Source: Bog-473 sp036489775
Lineage (GTDB): Bacteria; Actinomycetota; Acidimicrobiia; Acidimicrobiales; RAAP-2
Direction of reading: 5' to 3'
NCBI GenBank assembly: GCA_036489775.1
Contig: DASXFC010000001.1
Location: forward strand, 53,952 to 117,951
DNA length: 64,000 nucleotides
The notes below the pieces were generated by a model. It had not been told where the DNA came from. It saw only the letters and a program-made list of their open reading frames with translations, and searched no databases. Both the position numbers and the translations under genes were made by a program. Numbering within the stretch: position 1 is the stretch's first letter; each line of letters opens with the position of its first letter. Below are positions 1 through 8,821 of this stretch, piece by piece.

Positions 1-1
1 C

Positions 2-895
2 CGGCGTCGCATCGGGATGGCGGGTGCCCTCGGTGCCACCTTCACCTCGCACTGCGCGGTCCTGCAGCCCGCCCTCCTGGCCCGGGGGCTGGCCGACGCC
101 GTGACCAGACGTGGCGTCTCGCTGTTCGAAACCACGTCGGCGCTGGCCATCGAGCCCCGGGCGGGTGACCGCGGTCCGCGGGTGCGGACGCCGCAAGGCA
201 CCGTGACCGCCGACGTGGTGGTGGAGGCAGTCGAAGCGTGGCGGCCCCGGCTGCGGGGCCGGCGCCGCACCGTCGTCCCGGTCTATTCCCTCATGGTGGC
301 CACCGAGCCACTGCCGGCCTCGTTCTGGGCCGACACCGGCCTGCGCCAACGCGAGACGTTCGCTGACTTCCGGCACACCATCATCTACGGACAGCGCACC
401 GCTGATGACCGTCTCGCCTTCGGCGGGCGGGGCGCGCCCTACCACTACGGCTCGGCCGTCCGAGCGAGCTTCGACTCCGAACCGCACGTCCATGCCGCGC
501 TGCGAGAGACCCTGGCCGAACTCTTCCCACCGGTCTCCGAGGTCCGCTTCACCCACGCCTGGGGTGGTCCCCTGGCCATCCCCCGCGACTGGCATCCCTC
601 GGTGGGGTTCGACCACCGCTCCGGTCTGGCCTGGGCCGGTGGCTACGTGGGCGACGGGGTGGCCACGTCAAACCTGGCCGGCCGCACCCTGGCCGATCTC
701 ATCGTGGGCAGCGATTCGGACCTGACCCACCTCGCTTGGGTCAATCACCGCTCGAAGTCATGGGAGCCCGAGCCCTTGCGCTGGCTCGGTGTCAATGCCG
801 GCTTGTGGACCATGCAGAGGGCGGACCGGCGGGAGACGCGGTCGGATCGTCCTGGCCGTCTGGCCGGCCGCCTGGGACGCCTGCTGGGAGAGTGA
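2..895 (+). CDS. FAD-dependent oxidoreductase (DAO family), C-terminal part
   Basis: The gene is cut by the left edge of the window. The reading frame is open from base 2, and an internal ATG at 17 is unlikely to be the true start because the FAD-binding N-terminus is missing. What remains matches the middle and end of D-amino-acid-oxidase-like flavoproteins: a region of the type seen before the substrate loop (LQPALLARGLADAVTRRGV), then the C-terminal glycine-rich segment GLAWAGGYVGDGVATSNLAGR, which in this family closes over the FAD. Such enzymes oxidise amines or amino acids with FAD in the cytoplasm. The substrate cannot be told from this fragment. It ends 9 bp before the SnoaL-like gene and probably shares its transcript. 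Confidence 0.8.
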   Translation, partial: RRRIGMAGALGATFTSHCAVLQPALLARGLADAVTRRGVSLFETTSALAIEPRAGDRGPRVRTPQGTVTADVVVEAVEAWRPRLRGRRRTVVPVYSLMVATEPLPASFWADTGLRQRETFADFRHTIIYGQRTADDRLAFGGRGAPYHYGSAVRASFDSEPHVHAALRETLAELFPPVSEVRFTHAWGGPLAIPRDWHPSVGFDHRSGLAWAGGYVGDGVATSNLAGRTLADLIVGSDSDLTHLAWVNHRSKSWEPEPLRWLGVNAGLWTMQRADRRETRSDRPGRLAGRLGRLLGE

Positions 896-904
896 AGTGG
901 CACA

Positions 905-1366
905 ATGCCCGGCGTGCACCGCACTCCGGGTGAGGCCATCACCGCCCTGATCTACACCTACGCCGAACGCATCGATGCGGGTGATTTCGACGGCGTCGGC
1001 CAGGTCCTCGGCCACGCCACCTTGACCTTCGAGGGATTTGATGCGGCCGTCTCGGGTCCCGAGGCCGTCACGGCGCTCTATGAGCGAACGACCAGGCGCT
1101 TCGACAACGGCACGCCGCGCACCAAGCACATCATGACGAACGTCATCGTGGACGTCGCCGACGACGCGCTCAGTGCCTCCAGCCGCTCCACCTTCCTGGT
1201 CCTCCAAGCTGTTCCCGGCGAGTTCGCCCTGCAGCCGGTGATCGCCGGCCGTTACCGCCACACCTACTCGTGCGTGGCGGACCAGTGGCGCATCGATTCG
1301 ATGCACATCATGATTGAGCTGATGGGAGACCTCAGCCACCACATGCTCTTCGACCTCCAACCATGA
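905..1366 (+). CDS. SnoaL-like / NTF2-fold protein
   Basis: This 153-residue protein has the pattern of the SnoaL_4/NTF2-like fold: an N-terminal helix with ALIYTYAERIDAGDFDGVGQVL, a central segment ending in TKHIMTNVIVD and a C-terminal RYRHTYSCVADQWRIDSMHI strand pair. Members are small cone-shaped enzymes or binding proteins (isomerases, dehydratases, cyclases), and the sequence alone does not show which. The ATG at 905 lies 9 bp after the stop of the FAD oxidoreductase. The gene overlaps the next one by 4 bp (ATGA), so the three genes probably form one operon. No signal peptide is visible, so it should be cytoplasmic. Confidence 0.75.
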   Translation: MPGVHRTPGEAITALIYTYAERIDAGDFDGVGQVLGHATLTFEGFDAAVSGPEAVTALYERTTRRFDNGTPRTKHIMTNVIVDVADDALSASSRSTFLVLQAVPGEFALQPVIAGRYRHTYSCVADQWRIDSMHIMIELMGDLSHHMLFDLQP

Positions 1367-1857
1367 AGCTGACCCTGACCTACGACTGGACGTGCACGCC
1401 CCAGGAGTTCTGGCAGCTCTACTACGACCCCGACTTCGTGGTCCGGCTCTACCGGGAGGGTCTCGACGCCACCTCGGTGGAGGTGGTGTCCCAGACCGGC
1501 GACCTCTCCAGCGGGTTGGAACGGACCCTTCGTTACGGGCAGAAGCCCAATGCCCCGGGTCCGGTTCGCCGGATCTTCGGCGAGGAGATCATCAGCACCG
1601 AAGTGAGCCGCTACGACCCGGCCACCCAGACCTCGACCTTCACGGTGACGCCGGGCACGATGGGCGACAAGACACAGATCGCCGGCAGCATCGCGCTGCG
1701 CCGGGACGGAGACACCACCATCGAGACGTTCTCTCTCGAGGCGAAGGTGAAGATCTTCGGGGTGGGGCCGGTGGTCGAGCGTTTCATCGAGCACCAGGCC
1801 CGCGAGAGCCAGGAGAAGTCGGTCACCTTTATGCGGGGATCGCTGAACTCTCAATAA
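1363..1857 (+). CDS. DUF2505 domain protein
   Basis: This 164-residue protein starts MKLTLTYDWTCTPQEFWQLYYDPDF and has the typical layout of actinobacterial DUF2505 proteins, which resemble the START/SRPBCC lipid-binding fold: a Cys-Thr-Pro-Gln-Glu-Phe helix followed by alternating strands and a long C-terminal helix (VERFIEHQARESQEKSVTFM). The biochemical function is unknown; a hydrophobic-ligand-binding role is inferred from the fold. Its ATG overlaps the stop of the SnoaL-like gene (ATGA, translational coupling). Its 3' end overlaps the convergent cobQ gene by 29 bp. Confidence 0.75.
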   Translation: MKLTLTYDWTCTPQEFWQLYYDPDFVVRLYREGLDATSVEVVSQTGDLSSGLERTLRYGQKPNAPGPVRRIFGEEIISTEVSRYDPATQTSTFTVTPGTMGDKTQIAGSIALRRDGDTTIETFSLEAKVKIFGVGPVVERFIEHQARESQEKSVTFMRGSLNSQ

Positions 1858-3355
1858 TCCGCCACAGCGTGTCGAAGTCGAGCGCGTCGGCACAGGCATC
1901 GGCCACCCGGTCGATCTGGGACTGACGAGCCGCTTCGAAGGATCGACCCGAGGGTCGCCAGATCTTGCCCGCCTCCTGCGCCACCAGGGCCAGGAAGGCG
2001 TGGCGGAAGCCATCCGCTTCGAAGGCACCGTGCACGGCCGTCCCGAATATCGGGAGTCCCGGGGCGCGCCCACTGGCCACGTCGTCACCGAACTCGCCGC
2101 CCACGGGATCGAGCCACCGCTGCCACGACGGGCCGGGCGCGGCCAGCCCGTGGTGGATCTCGTAGCCCTCGACCGGGTTCCCGACCTCGTCGCGGGCCTG
2201 GCGCAGGCGGGTCACCTTGTCGGTGGCGAAGGTCACGGTCAGATCGAGCCAGCCCAACCCATCGACCTCAGGCTGCGTGCTCTCGACCCCGCCGGGATCA
2301 CAGATGCGGCGGCCGAGAATTTGGAAACCGCCGCAGATACCCAGGATCGCCGGTGGCCTGGGGCGGCGCCGTAGTGCCTCCAACGCATCAGCCAACCCGC
2401 CGGCGCGCATCCACTCGAGGTCGGCCACCGTTGACTTGGTTCCGGGCAGCACCACCAGATCGGGCTGTCCCAGCGCCGAGGGATGGCCCACGAAGCGCAC
2501 GCGCACGCCTGGTTCGATCAACAAGGGGTCGAGATCGGTGAAGTTCGACAACCGCGGGAAACGGATCACGGCCACATCGATGCCCTCGCCGTCGAACGAT
2601 GCGGCGCCCTCGAGTGTGCGCAGGAGGTGATGCAGGGAATCTTCGGCGTCGAGCACCAACTCGGGCAGGTAGGGCACCACGCCGAGAGTGGGGACGCCGC
2701 AGCGCTGCTCGAGCTGCTCGGTGGCATCGCCCAGCAGCGCCTGGTCGCCCCGGAACATGTTGATGATGAAGCCCTTGACGCAGGCCCTGAGGTCCTCGGG
2801 CAGGATGGCCACAGTGCCGTAAAGATGGGCGAATACGCCACCGCGGTGGATGTCGCCGACCACCACGGCCGGTATGCCGGCTCGTCGGGCCAAGCCGAGG
2901 TTGACGATGTCGTTGTCGAGCAGGTTGATCTCGGCCGGGCTGCCGGCGCCCTCGCAGATCACCACGTCGAATCGGTCGCGCAGCGAAGCCAGCGCACCGT
3001 CGACCACGTCGATCAACCGATCCTTGGAGCGCTGGTAGGGCGCGGCCTCCTGCACGCCCAAGGGGCGACCCATGAGCACCACTTGCGACGAGTGCTCACT
3101 GGTGGGCTTCAGCAGGACCGGGTTCATGGCTGCTTCGGCCGGCACCAGGGCGGCCCGAGCTTGCAGCCACTGGGCCCGGCCGATCTCGGCTCCTTCGGCG
3201 GTCACCATGGAGTTGAGCGACATGTTCTGACCCTTGAACGGGGCCACCGCCACCCCTTGACGGGCCAGCAGCCGGCAGAGCCCGGCGACCAGGGTGGACT
3301 TACCGGCGTCCGATGTGGTGCCACAGATCATGAGGGCACCGCACCGGGGTGTCAT
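1829..3355 (-). CDS. cobQ: Cobyric acid synthase (CobQ/CbiP)
   Basis: Glutamine- and ATP-dependent amidation of adenosylcobyrinic a,c-diamide at four carboxylates to give cobyric acid, a late step of cobalamin synthesis. The 508-residue length is normal. The N-terminal dethiobiotin-synthetase-like domain has the P-loop GTTSDAGKS at residues 12-20 and KGQNMSLNS just after. The C-terminal class I glutamine-amidotransferase domain has the nucleophile motif GICGGFQILG and a later GTAVHGAFE. The frame is open further upstream, but the ATG at 3355 places the P-loop at the usual distance and lies 1 bp after the stop of the upstream transporter gene, so I chose it. No other cobalamin gene is present in the window. 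Confidence 0.93.
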   Translation of the reverse strand: MTPRCGALMICGTTSDAGKSTLVAGLCRLLARQGVAVAPFKGQNMSLNSMVTAEGAEIGRAQWLQARAALVPAEAAMNPVLLKPTSEHSSQVVLMGRPLGVQEAAPYQRSKDRLIDVVDGALASLRDRFDVVICEGAGSPAEINLLDNDIVNLGLARRAGIPAVVVGDIHRGGVFAHLYGTVAILPEDLRACVKGFIINMFRGDQALLGDATEQLEQRCGVPTLGVVPYLPELVLDAEDSLHHLLRTLEGAASFDGEGIDVAVIRFPRLSNFTDLDPLLIEPGVRVRFVGHPSALGQPDLVVLPGTKSTVADLEWMRAGGLADALEALRRRPRPPAILGICGGFQILGRRICDPGGVESTQPEVDGLGWLDLTVTFATDKVTRLRQARDEVGNPVEGYEIHHGLAAPGPSWQRWLDPVGGEFGDDVASGRAPGLPIFGTAVHGAFEADGFRHAFLALVAQEAGKIWRPSGRSFEAARQSQIDRVADACADALDFDTLWRIIESSAIPA

Positions 3356-3356
3356 C

Positions 3357-4262
3357 TCAGGCCACCGCGACGGGTCGCAGCCGCTCACCCTCGAGGGTGG
3401 ACGCCGCCACCAACGGGGACTGGGCCAGCAGGAAGGCGCCCCCCAGCATGACGGCCAGCGAGGCCACTTCGGCCGCGATGAAACCCGGGCCGCCGCGGAA
3501 GTGCTCGTCAAAGACGACGGTCCCGATGATGATGCTGACCACGGGATTGACCATGACCATGGTGGCCCTCGATGCGGCGATCGGCCCGGCGTGCAGCGCG
3601 TTCTGGAGGAGGAAGAACCCGGCGGCTCCGGTGATCCCGATGGCGTAAGGCTCCCAGTGCGTAAAGACATGGCCCCATCCGCCGGTGACCAGAGTGGCGG
3701 TGGCCTTGGTCAGGCAGGCGTTGTAAGCGAACAGGGTGCCCGCGGCGGCCCCGAACGCGGTGGCTCTCCACCAGCGCGGCCCGAAGTGAGCGCCCACGAC
3801 CAAGCCGATGGCCACCAGCCCGACCGCGATACTGGTCTCGGCCAGGGGTCGAGAGGCGGGAATGCCCTTCCCCAGCGCCGGGGCGGCACTGACGATGAAG
3901 GCGACCAAGCCGATGACGATGGCCGCCGAGCCCAGGCCTTCGCGCCAGCCCAGCGGTGTGCGAAACGCCACCTTGAGAATGACGATCACGTAGAGCAGGT
4001 CGAGGGTGAGGAGGGGTTGGACCACGGTCAGGTCGCCGAAGCGCAACGCTGAGGCCTGCAATCCGAAAGTCACCAACAGCAGGGCGAAGCCGAGCAGCCA
4101 GATGCCTCGGCGCAGGGCGTCAGTCAGCAGGCGCAAGCGCATCGTGTGCTCGGGCGGCGCCGCTTCCACCCCCATGCGCTGGAGCACCCCGCCGGCCGCG
4201 CTGGCCAGAGCCGCCAAAGCGGCGAGGACGTAGACCATGTCCAGTTCTATCGCGGGTTGCAT
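3357..4262 (-). CDS. EamA/DMT-superfamily (NIPA-like) transporter
   Basis: This 301-residue membrane protein has about nine to ten hydrophobic helices and no large soluble domain. The arrangement (short N-terminal helix, a duplicated block of about 140 residues, a conserved VMVNPVVSIIIGTVVFDE segment near the C-terminus) is that of drug/metabolite-superfamily permeases and of bacterial NIPA-like proteins. The substrate is unknown. It is directly upstream of cobQ with 1 bp between them, so the two are probably co-transcribed; a link to cobalamin or metal transport is only a guess. ATG 4262 is used, but the second Met at residue 9 (position 4238) sits closer to the first helix and is possible. 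The 224 bp to the divergent permease gene hold no gene. Confidence 0.8.
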   Translation of the reverse strand: MQPAIELDMVYVLAALAALASAAGGVLQRMGVEAAPPEHTMRLRLLTDALRRGIWLLGFALLLVTFGLQASALRFGDLTVVQPLLTLDLLYVIVILKVAFRTPLGWREGLGSAAIVIGLVAFIVSAAPALGKGIPASRPLAETSIAVGLVAIGLVVGAHFGPRWWRATAFGAAAGTLFAYNACLTKATATLVTGGWGHVFTHWEPYAIGITGAAGFFLLQNALHAGPIAASRATMVMVNPVVSIIIGTVVFDEHFRGGPGFIAAEVASLAVMLGGAFLLAQSPLVAASTLEGERLRPVAVA

Positions 4263-4486
4263 TCACCCGCTGTTCATCGGAAACACTTGACGTGGCCCCT
4301 CCCAGCCAACAAGGTGAGGGCGACAACCTTCGGTCGCGGACGCCAGGGATCGCACCGAAACCGATTGAAGCGGGAGGCGCGGGACCGAGGGCTGCCTGGG
4401 GAGCATGGCGGCACCCTCCATCACGCACAGCCCGTTCATGACGGCCCGCCAAGGGCCGTCGAGGCGACCACAAGGGAGGCAGGGCG

Positions 4487-5977
4487 TTGGCCATCGCCGA
4501 GGACATCGCGGTCATTCACGATCCGCAATCCGATGAGGCATTCCACGTCGAGCAACATGGCGTGGACTTCATCCCGGAGAGCGAACGCTGGGCTACGCCC
4601 CGCAACGTCTTCAGCATGTGGGCGGGCGCCAGCGTGCAGATCGAGTACTTCATCTACGGCTGCATCCTGATGAGCGTGTTCCGGTTCACCTTCGCTCAGG
4701 CCCTTTCGCTCATCATCATCGGCAACCTGTCCTACTTCTTGCTCGGGCTGTTCTCGCTGCAGGGCCCGCAGACTGGCACCACGGTGTTCGCCATCAACCG
4801 GGCCGCCTACGGACCGAACGGCTCGCGCCCCATCTCGTTCTTCAACTGGATCACCCAGATCGGTTTCGAGGTTGAGGGGCTGATCCTGATCGTGGGTGCG
4901 GGCCTGGTGCTCATCACCAAGGCGGGCTTCACCTTCGGCGATCCGGCCAAGGTGATCCTGGTGCTGGTGGCCGTCCTCATCCAGGGCGTGCTGCCCTTCC
5001 TCGGGCACGCCACCATCGTCAAGTCGTTGCGGGCGATGATCATCCCCTTCCTCGTCCTCTTCGCCATCCTGCTGGGCTTCGCCATACCCCACGCCCATTT
5101 GGGCGGGGGTCACAGTGCCGACTGGGAGACCTACCTCGAAGGACTGGCCTTCACCATCGCCCTGAGCGGGTTGGGCTGGTCCGAGTGTGGCAACGACTAC
5201 AGCCGCTACTGCCCGCCCACCACATCGAAGAAGGCCATCGTGGGCTGGGTCTTCCTGGGCACGGCCGTCCCCGAGATTCTGGTCATGACCCTGGGTGCCG
5301 TCGTGGCCACCTTCATTGTCGGCATCGGCCAGGGCACCGGAGGCTTCCTGCCGCTGGCCCACCAGAGCGTCATCCCGGCCTGGTTCGTGGTGGTCTTCAT
5401 GATTTTCGCCGGCTTGCAACTCTTCTGCATCAACAGCCTCGACATGTACTCGTCGGGCGTCACCCTCCAGGCCATCGGACTGCCGGTGAAGCGGTACCAC
5501 GCCGTCATCGTCGACTGCATCATCGCCCTGGGCGTCACCATGTACGCGGTCTTCAACTCGTCCTTCTCCACCTACCTGAGCGACTTCGTCGATGTCGTCA
5601 TTGTGTGGATCGCGCCCTGGGCCGCCATCTTCATTGTCGACTGGTGGCTCCGGGGCTCGCGCTACGTCCCCGCCGACCTGCAGAAGACCGGCCGCGACAG
5701 CTTGTACTGGCGTCGCGGGGGAATTTTCTGGCCGGCGCTCATCGCCCAGCTGGTCGGCATGTTCGCCGCCATCTCCTGCCTCTCGGCCACCTTCACCCTG
5801 CCGCACTGGCTCAATGAGGTGACGTTCCACACCACGCACTACCCCAAGGACTTCGGGGCCGACTTCAGCGTCTTCGCCGGCATGATCATCGGTGGGCTGC
5901 TCTACCTGGTGCTCGGCGGCCGCGGCGTGCGCGCCCAGAAGGCCCAGCAGGACCTGCTGCTCGGTCCCGTCGCCTGA
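4487..5977 (+). CDS. NCS1-family purine/cytosine permease
   Basis: This 496-residue protein has about twelve membrane helices and the typical NCS1 features: an N-terminal cytoplasmic segment (ESERWATPRNVFSMWAGASV), the tract LSLQGPQTGTTVFAINRAAYG, and GLGWSECGNDYSRYCP in the middle. NCS1 permeases import cytosine, purines, allantoin or related compounds with H+ or Na+. Its neighbours (phosphoribosyltransferase, cytosine deaminase, uracil phosphoribosyltransferase) favour a nucleobase substrate. The start is TTG at 4487, set by a strong AGGGAGG site at 4474-4480. The gene lies 7 bp from the convergent phosphoribosyltransferase gene. Confidence 0.92.
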   Translation: MAIAEDIAVIHDPQSDEAFHVEQHGVDFIPESERWATPRNVFSMWAGASVQIEYFIYGCILMSVFRFTFAQALSLIIIGNLSYFLLGLFSLQGPQTGTTVFAINRAAYGPNGSRPISFFNWITQIGFEVEGLILIVGAGLVLITKAGFTFGDPAKVILVLVAVLIQGVLPFLGHATIVKSLRAMIIPFLVLFAILLGFAIPHAHLGGGHSADWETYLEGLAFTIALSGLGWSECGNDYSRYCPPTTSKKAIVGWVFLGTAVPEILVMTLGAVVATFIVGIGQGTGGFLPLAHQSVIPAWFVVVFMIFAGLQLFCINSLDMYSSGVTLQAIGLPVKRYHAVIVDCIIALGVTMYAVFNSSFSTYLSDFVDVVIVWIAPWAAIFIVDWWLRGSRYVPADLQKTGRDSLYWRRGGIFWPALIAQLVGMFAAISCLSATFTLPHWLNEVTFHTTHYPKDFGADFSVFAGMIIGGLLYLVLGGRGVRAQKAQQDLLLGPVA

Positions 5978-5984
5978 GGCGGAT

Positions 5985-6599
5985 CTAACCCCAGTCCTCT
6001 TCCAGCCCGCCGTCCGCGGTGGGGTGGAAGAGGGGCATGGCCCCCAGGGCGCGGACGTTGTCGGCGTCGGCCCCCAGGGCGGTGCGCCAGGCCCCGCCCT
6101 CGGTCATGAGGGCGCCGATGACCACGGGGTCGGCCCCGATCCGACGGACCAGTCGCAGGGCCGCGCCCAGCGAGGCGCCGGTCGAGATGACGTCGTCGAC
6201 CACCGCCACCCGCTTGCCCCGGATCGCCTCGACCCGGGCCGGATCGAGGCGGAGGCGCTGCTCCTTGTCGGTGGTGATCGAATGCACCGGCTCGGACCAG
6301 GTCTCGCCCAGGTGGATCTTCGGCGTCTTGTGCAAGATCACGTAGTCGTCGAGTCCGAGAGCCCGGCTGGCTTCAATAGCCAGCGGGATTCCCATGGTGG
6401 CCACCGAGACCACGATCTCGGGCTGGGCCGGCTGCATCAGGGCGGCCAACTCACGGCCCGCGGTCTCGGCGAAGCTCACCCCCATGTCCACGCAGATCAG
6501 CAGGGCGATGGTGAGCTGGTCGGAGAGGTCGACCAGTGGGAGCTCCAACGCCTGGCTCCCGACCGTGGTCGAGTAGGTACGCTCGGCGGCCATGGTCAT
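5985..6599 (-). CDS. Purine-type (adenine/xanthine) phosphoribosyltransferase
   Basis: Type I phosphoribosyltransferase of about 204 residues. The PRPP-binding loop reads VAVVDDVISTGASLG, and upstream there is VVSVATMGIPLAIEASRALG followed by VILHKTPKIHLGE, as in adenine and xanthine phosphoribosyltransferases. It would convert a free base plus PRPP to the nucleotide and PPi. The exact base is not decided by the sequence. The ORF extends to 6629, but that would overlap the divergent deaminase gene. ATG 6599 (or ATG 6593) with an upstream GGCGAGAG is preferred, leaving only 20 bp between the two start codons, so the promoters of the two genes must overlap. Confidence 0.85.
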   Translation of the reverse strand: MTMAAERTYSTTVGSQALELPLVDLSDQLTIALLICVDMGVSFAETAGRELAALMQPAQPEIVVSVATMGIPLAIEASRALGLDDYVILHKTPKIHLGETWSEPVHSITTDKEQRLRLDPARVEAIRGKRVAVVDDVISTGASLGAALRLVRRIGADPVVIGALMTEGGAWRTALGADADNVRALGAMPLFHPTADGGLEEDWG

Positions 6600-6619
6600 G
6601 ACTCTCGCCGGAGTGAGCG

Positions 6620-7093
6620 TTGTCCGCAAATGAGCGGGTGGCCCTCGATCTGACCGAGGCGCGCCAATTCCTGGTCCCGGCTCTCGAAGAAGCGCGTCTG
6701 GGGCTGGCCGAAGGTGGGATCCCGATCGGCGCCGCCCTGTTCCACCGGGACGGGACCCTGCTCGGCCGGGGTCACAACCGCCGCGTCCAGGACGGGGACG
6801 CCTCCACCCACGCCGAGACCGCCGCCTTCCGCCATGCCGGGCGCCGGCGCGATTACGGCCAGTGCGTGATGGTGACCACGTTGTCGCCCTGCTGGTACTG
6901 CAGCGGGCTGATCCGCCAGTTCGGCATCGGGGCGGTGGTGATCGGCGAAACGACCAACTTCACCGGTGGCCACGACTGGGTGGCCGAGCACGGCTGCGAA
7001 GTACTCCTGCTCGACGATCCCGAGTGCACCGATCTGCTCGGCTCCTTCATCGCCCAGCACCCCGAGCTCTGGCACGAGGACATCGGGCTCTGA
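6620..7093 (+). CDS. Cytosine deaminase, yeast FCY1-like (CDA fold)
   Basis: This 157-residue zinc deaminase converts cytosine to uracil and ammonia. The zinc site is complete: THAET (His and catalytic Glu) and SPCWYC (two Cys). The C-terminal part, VVIGETTNFTGGHDWVAEHG...PELWHEDIG, follows the eukaryotic FCY1 pattern, including the EDIG end, and differs from the amidohydrolase CodA of E. coli. The start is TTG at 6620 with GGAGTGAG at 6610-6617. With the permease and UPRT next to it, it completes a route cytosine to uracil to UMP. Activity on other bases or nucleosides cannot be excluded. Confidence 0.9.
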   Translation: MSANERVALDLTEARQFLVPALEEARLGLAEGGIPIGAALFHRDGTLLGRGHNRRVQDGDASTHAETAAFRHAGRRRDYGQCVMVTTLSPCWYCSGLIRQFGIGAVVIGETTNFTGGHDWVAEHGCEVLLLDDPECTDLLGSFIAQHPELWHEDIGL

Positions 7094-7106
7094 ACCGGCC
7101 GGGTCC

Positions 7107-7739
7107 CTAGTCGGGTGGGCCGAACAGGCGGTCGCCGGCGTCCCCCAAGCCCGGGACGATGTACCCCATCTCGTTGAGCTCGGGATCGAGGGCGGCACAG
7201 ATCACGTCGATCTGGGGATGGACGGCGGCGAAGGCGGCGGCTCCGGGGGCCGAGGCGATGAGGCACAGGGCAACCACCTGGGCCGCACCGCGCTCGAGGA
7301 CCAGGGTGCAGACCTTGGCCAGCGAGCCGCCGGTGGCCAGCATCGGGTCGCACACGATGACCCGGCGCCCGGTCAGGTCTCGGGGCAGCCGGTTCAGGTA
7401 GACCTCGGACTGCAAGGTCGCTTCGTGCCGGCGCAAGCCGACGTGAGCCACCTCGGTCAAGGGCACCACCTCCCCGATGGCCTGGACCATGCCCAGTCCG
7501 GCCCGCAAGATGGGGACCACCAGCACCGTCTCGGTGACCCGGCGGGCCGGTGCCGCCACCATGACCGGCGTGTCCACCCGGACCGCGGTGGTGCCCAGGT
7601 CGCGCATCGCCTCGTAGGCCAAGAACGCCGAGATCTCGGCCACCAGCTGGCGGAAGGTGTCCCGATCGGTGTCGGCGGCTCGCAGGGCAGCCACCCGGTG
7701 GGCCAGCACCGGGTGGTCGATCACGATCACCGGGCTCAC
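7107..7739 (-). CDS. upp: Uracil phosphoribosyltransferase
   Basis: Makes UMP from uracil and PRPP. The 210-residue length is normal. The PRPP loop reads VIVCDPMLATGGSL, the flexible region has PILRAGLGM, and the uracil-binding C-terminus reads YIVPGLGDAGDRLFG. The ORF runs further upstream, but the GTG at 7739 overlaps the stop of the Rieske gene (GTGA, 7736-7739) and gives the expected N-terminus VSPVIVIDHP, so translation is probably coupled to that gene. Two further in-frame GTG codons (7730, 7724) are possible starts. The end lies 13 bp from the convergent cytosine deaminase gene. Confidence 0.95.
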   Translation of the reverse strand: MSPVIVIDHPVLAHRVAALRAADTDRDTFRQLVAEISAFLAYEAMRDLGTTAVRVDTPVMVAAPARRVTETVLVVPILRAGLGMVQAIGEVVPLTEVAHVGLRRHEATLQSEVYLNRLPRDLTGRRVIVCDPMLATGGSLAKVCTLVLERGAAQVVALCLIASAPGAAAFAAVHPQIDVICAALDPELNEMGYIVPGLGDAGDRLFGPPD

Positions 7740-8758
7740 GGGGGTCCGCCGTCGGTCGCCGCCACCAGATCGGCCAGCACGCGCCGGAGCTCGAGGGTGG
7801 TCCGATCGGCCCGGGTGTGGACCTCGGCCGTGGGATCCAGCGGGAGCACCAGCTCGTCGTAGGCCTCCTGTACCGCGAGGTCTTCGCGCAGGACGTCCAC
7901 CTCGAAGGCCACCGCTTCTTCCATGCCACCGGCCAGACCGGCCAGGTCGTTCCGCCACAAGGTGGTGAAGAGCCGGCAGCGATCGGCCGTCTCGGGCTGG
8001 ATGAAGAATCCGATCAGGTTGGTGCCACCGGCTTCGACGAAGTCAATGCGCAGCTGGAGATGGAACGGGGCATCGAGCCGGTAGGCCAGCCGCCTGGTCT
8101 GCACCAGCGGCCGCGTCCCCGCCGCCACGGCCGGATCCTCCCGGTTGGCGAACGAGTGCTGGTAGCGCATGGTGAAGCTCCAGCCGTCCCGACCGACCTC
8201 ATAGCGCGGCACCTGGGCTGACTCCTCTGCGCCGAAGGTGCCGGCGTGGATGAAGGGAAAGTGCGCGACGTCCAAGAAGTTGTCGGCCAGCAACCCGGCC
8301 GAGGCCCGCGCCGACAAGGTGGGGAGCTCTCCCACTTCGAAGGTCGGATCCTGGGCCTCGGGAATACGCCCCAGTGGGGCCAGCGGGGGTTCGGGGGCCA
8401 GGAAGACCAGGCCGTGCGACTCGATCAGCCCGGCCGGTGGCGAAAGCTGTGCCGCCGGCGGGATCGTCGCCTCCGGGCCGAGAGCCGGGATCTCGATGCA
8501 GGCACCCGACTGGTCGAAACGCCAGCCGTGGTAGGCGCATTGCAGCGTGGCACCTTCGCAGTGCCCGAGTGACAGAGGGGCCCGACGGTGGGGGCAGCGG
8601 TCGGCGAAAGCCACCAGCTGGCCCTCGACCCGGTAGAGGATCCAGGGGTCACCGAGCAGCAGTACCCGCACCGGTTGCTCGGTCACCTCGGCCGGACGGG
8701 CCACCGGGTGCCAGCATCGGCGCAGCGCCGGGTCGACGTTGGAGAGGGCCCGGGACAT
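7736..8758 (-). CDS. Rieske non-haem iron oxygenase, alpha subunit (VanA-like)
   Basis: This 340-residue protein has an N-terminal Rieske [2Fe-2S] domain with C55-x-H57 and C74-x2-H77 (CPHRRAPLSLG, CAYHGWRF) and a C-terminal catalytic domain whose mononuclear iron site reads DNFLDVAHFPFIHAG (His166 and His171). The size and organisation fit the VanA/PobA-type monooxygenases and O- or N-demethylases. A reductase partner must be encoded elsewhere. The open frame extends to 9841 across the divergent SDR gene and is not real there; ATG 8758 with an AGGGTGG site is the start. Its stop overlaps the start of upp by 4 bp, so the enzyme is co-expressed with pyrimidine salvage. The substrate is unknown. 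Confidence 0.88.
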   Translation of the reverse strand: MSRALSNVDPALRRCWHPVARPAEVTEQPVRVLLLGDPWILYRVEGQLVAFADRCPHRRAPLSLGHCEGATLQCAYHGWRFDQSGACIEIPALGPEATIPPAAQLSPPAGLIESHGLVFLAPEPPLAPLGRIPEAQDPTFEVGELPTLSARASAGLLADNFLDVAHFPFIHAGTFGAEESAQVPRYEVGRDGWSFTMRYQHSFANREDPAVAAGTRPLVQTRRLAYRLDAPFHLQLRIDFVEAGGTNLIGFFIQPETADRCRLFTTLWRNDLAGLAGGMEEAVAFEVDVLREDLAVQEAYDELVLPLDPTAEVHTRADRTTLELRRVLADLVAATDGGPP

Positions 8759-8809
8759 CGGACCACCCTGGTGCGTCGCCCACTCTGACGTCAAGGACGC
8801 CGGTCTGGC

Positions 8810-8815
8810 TAGTGT
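8810..8815 (+). promoter_or_regulatory. -10 box of a leaderless SDR gene
   Basis: TAGTGT ends 6 nt before the GTG at 8822, which puts the expected transcription start on the start codon. No purine-rich ribosome site lies between them. A possible -35 (CTGACG, 8785-8790) is at a long spacing. Confidence 0.45.
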
Positions 8816-8821
8816 CCGGCG

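Noticed and set aside
4263..4486. A purine or cytosine riboswitch before the NCS1 permease
   Set aside because: The 224 bp have no conserved purine- or PRF-type core that I can recognise; only a ribosome site is supported.
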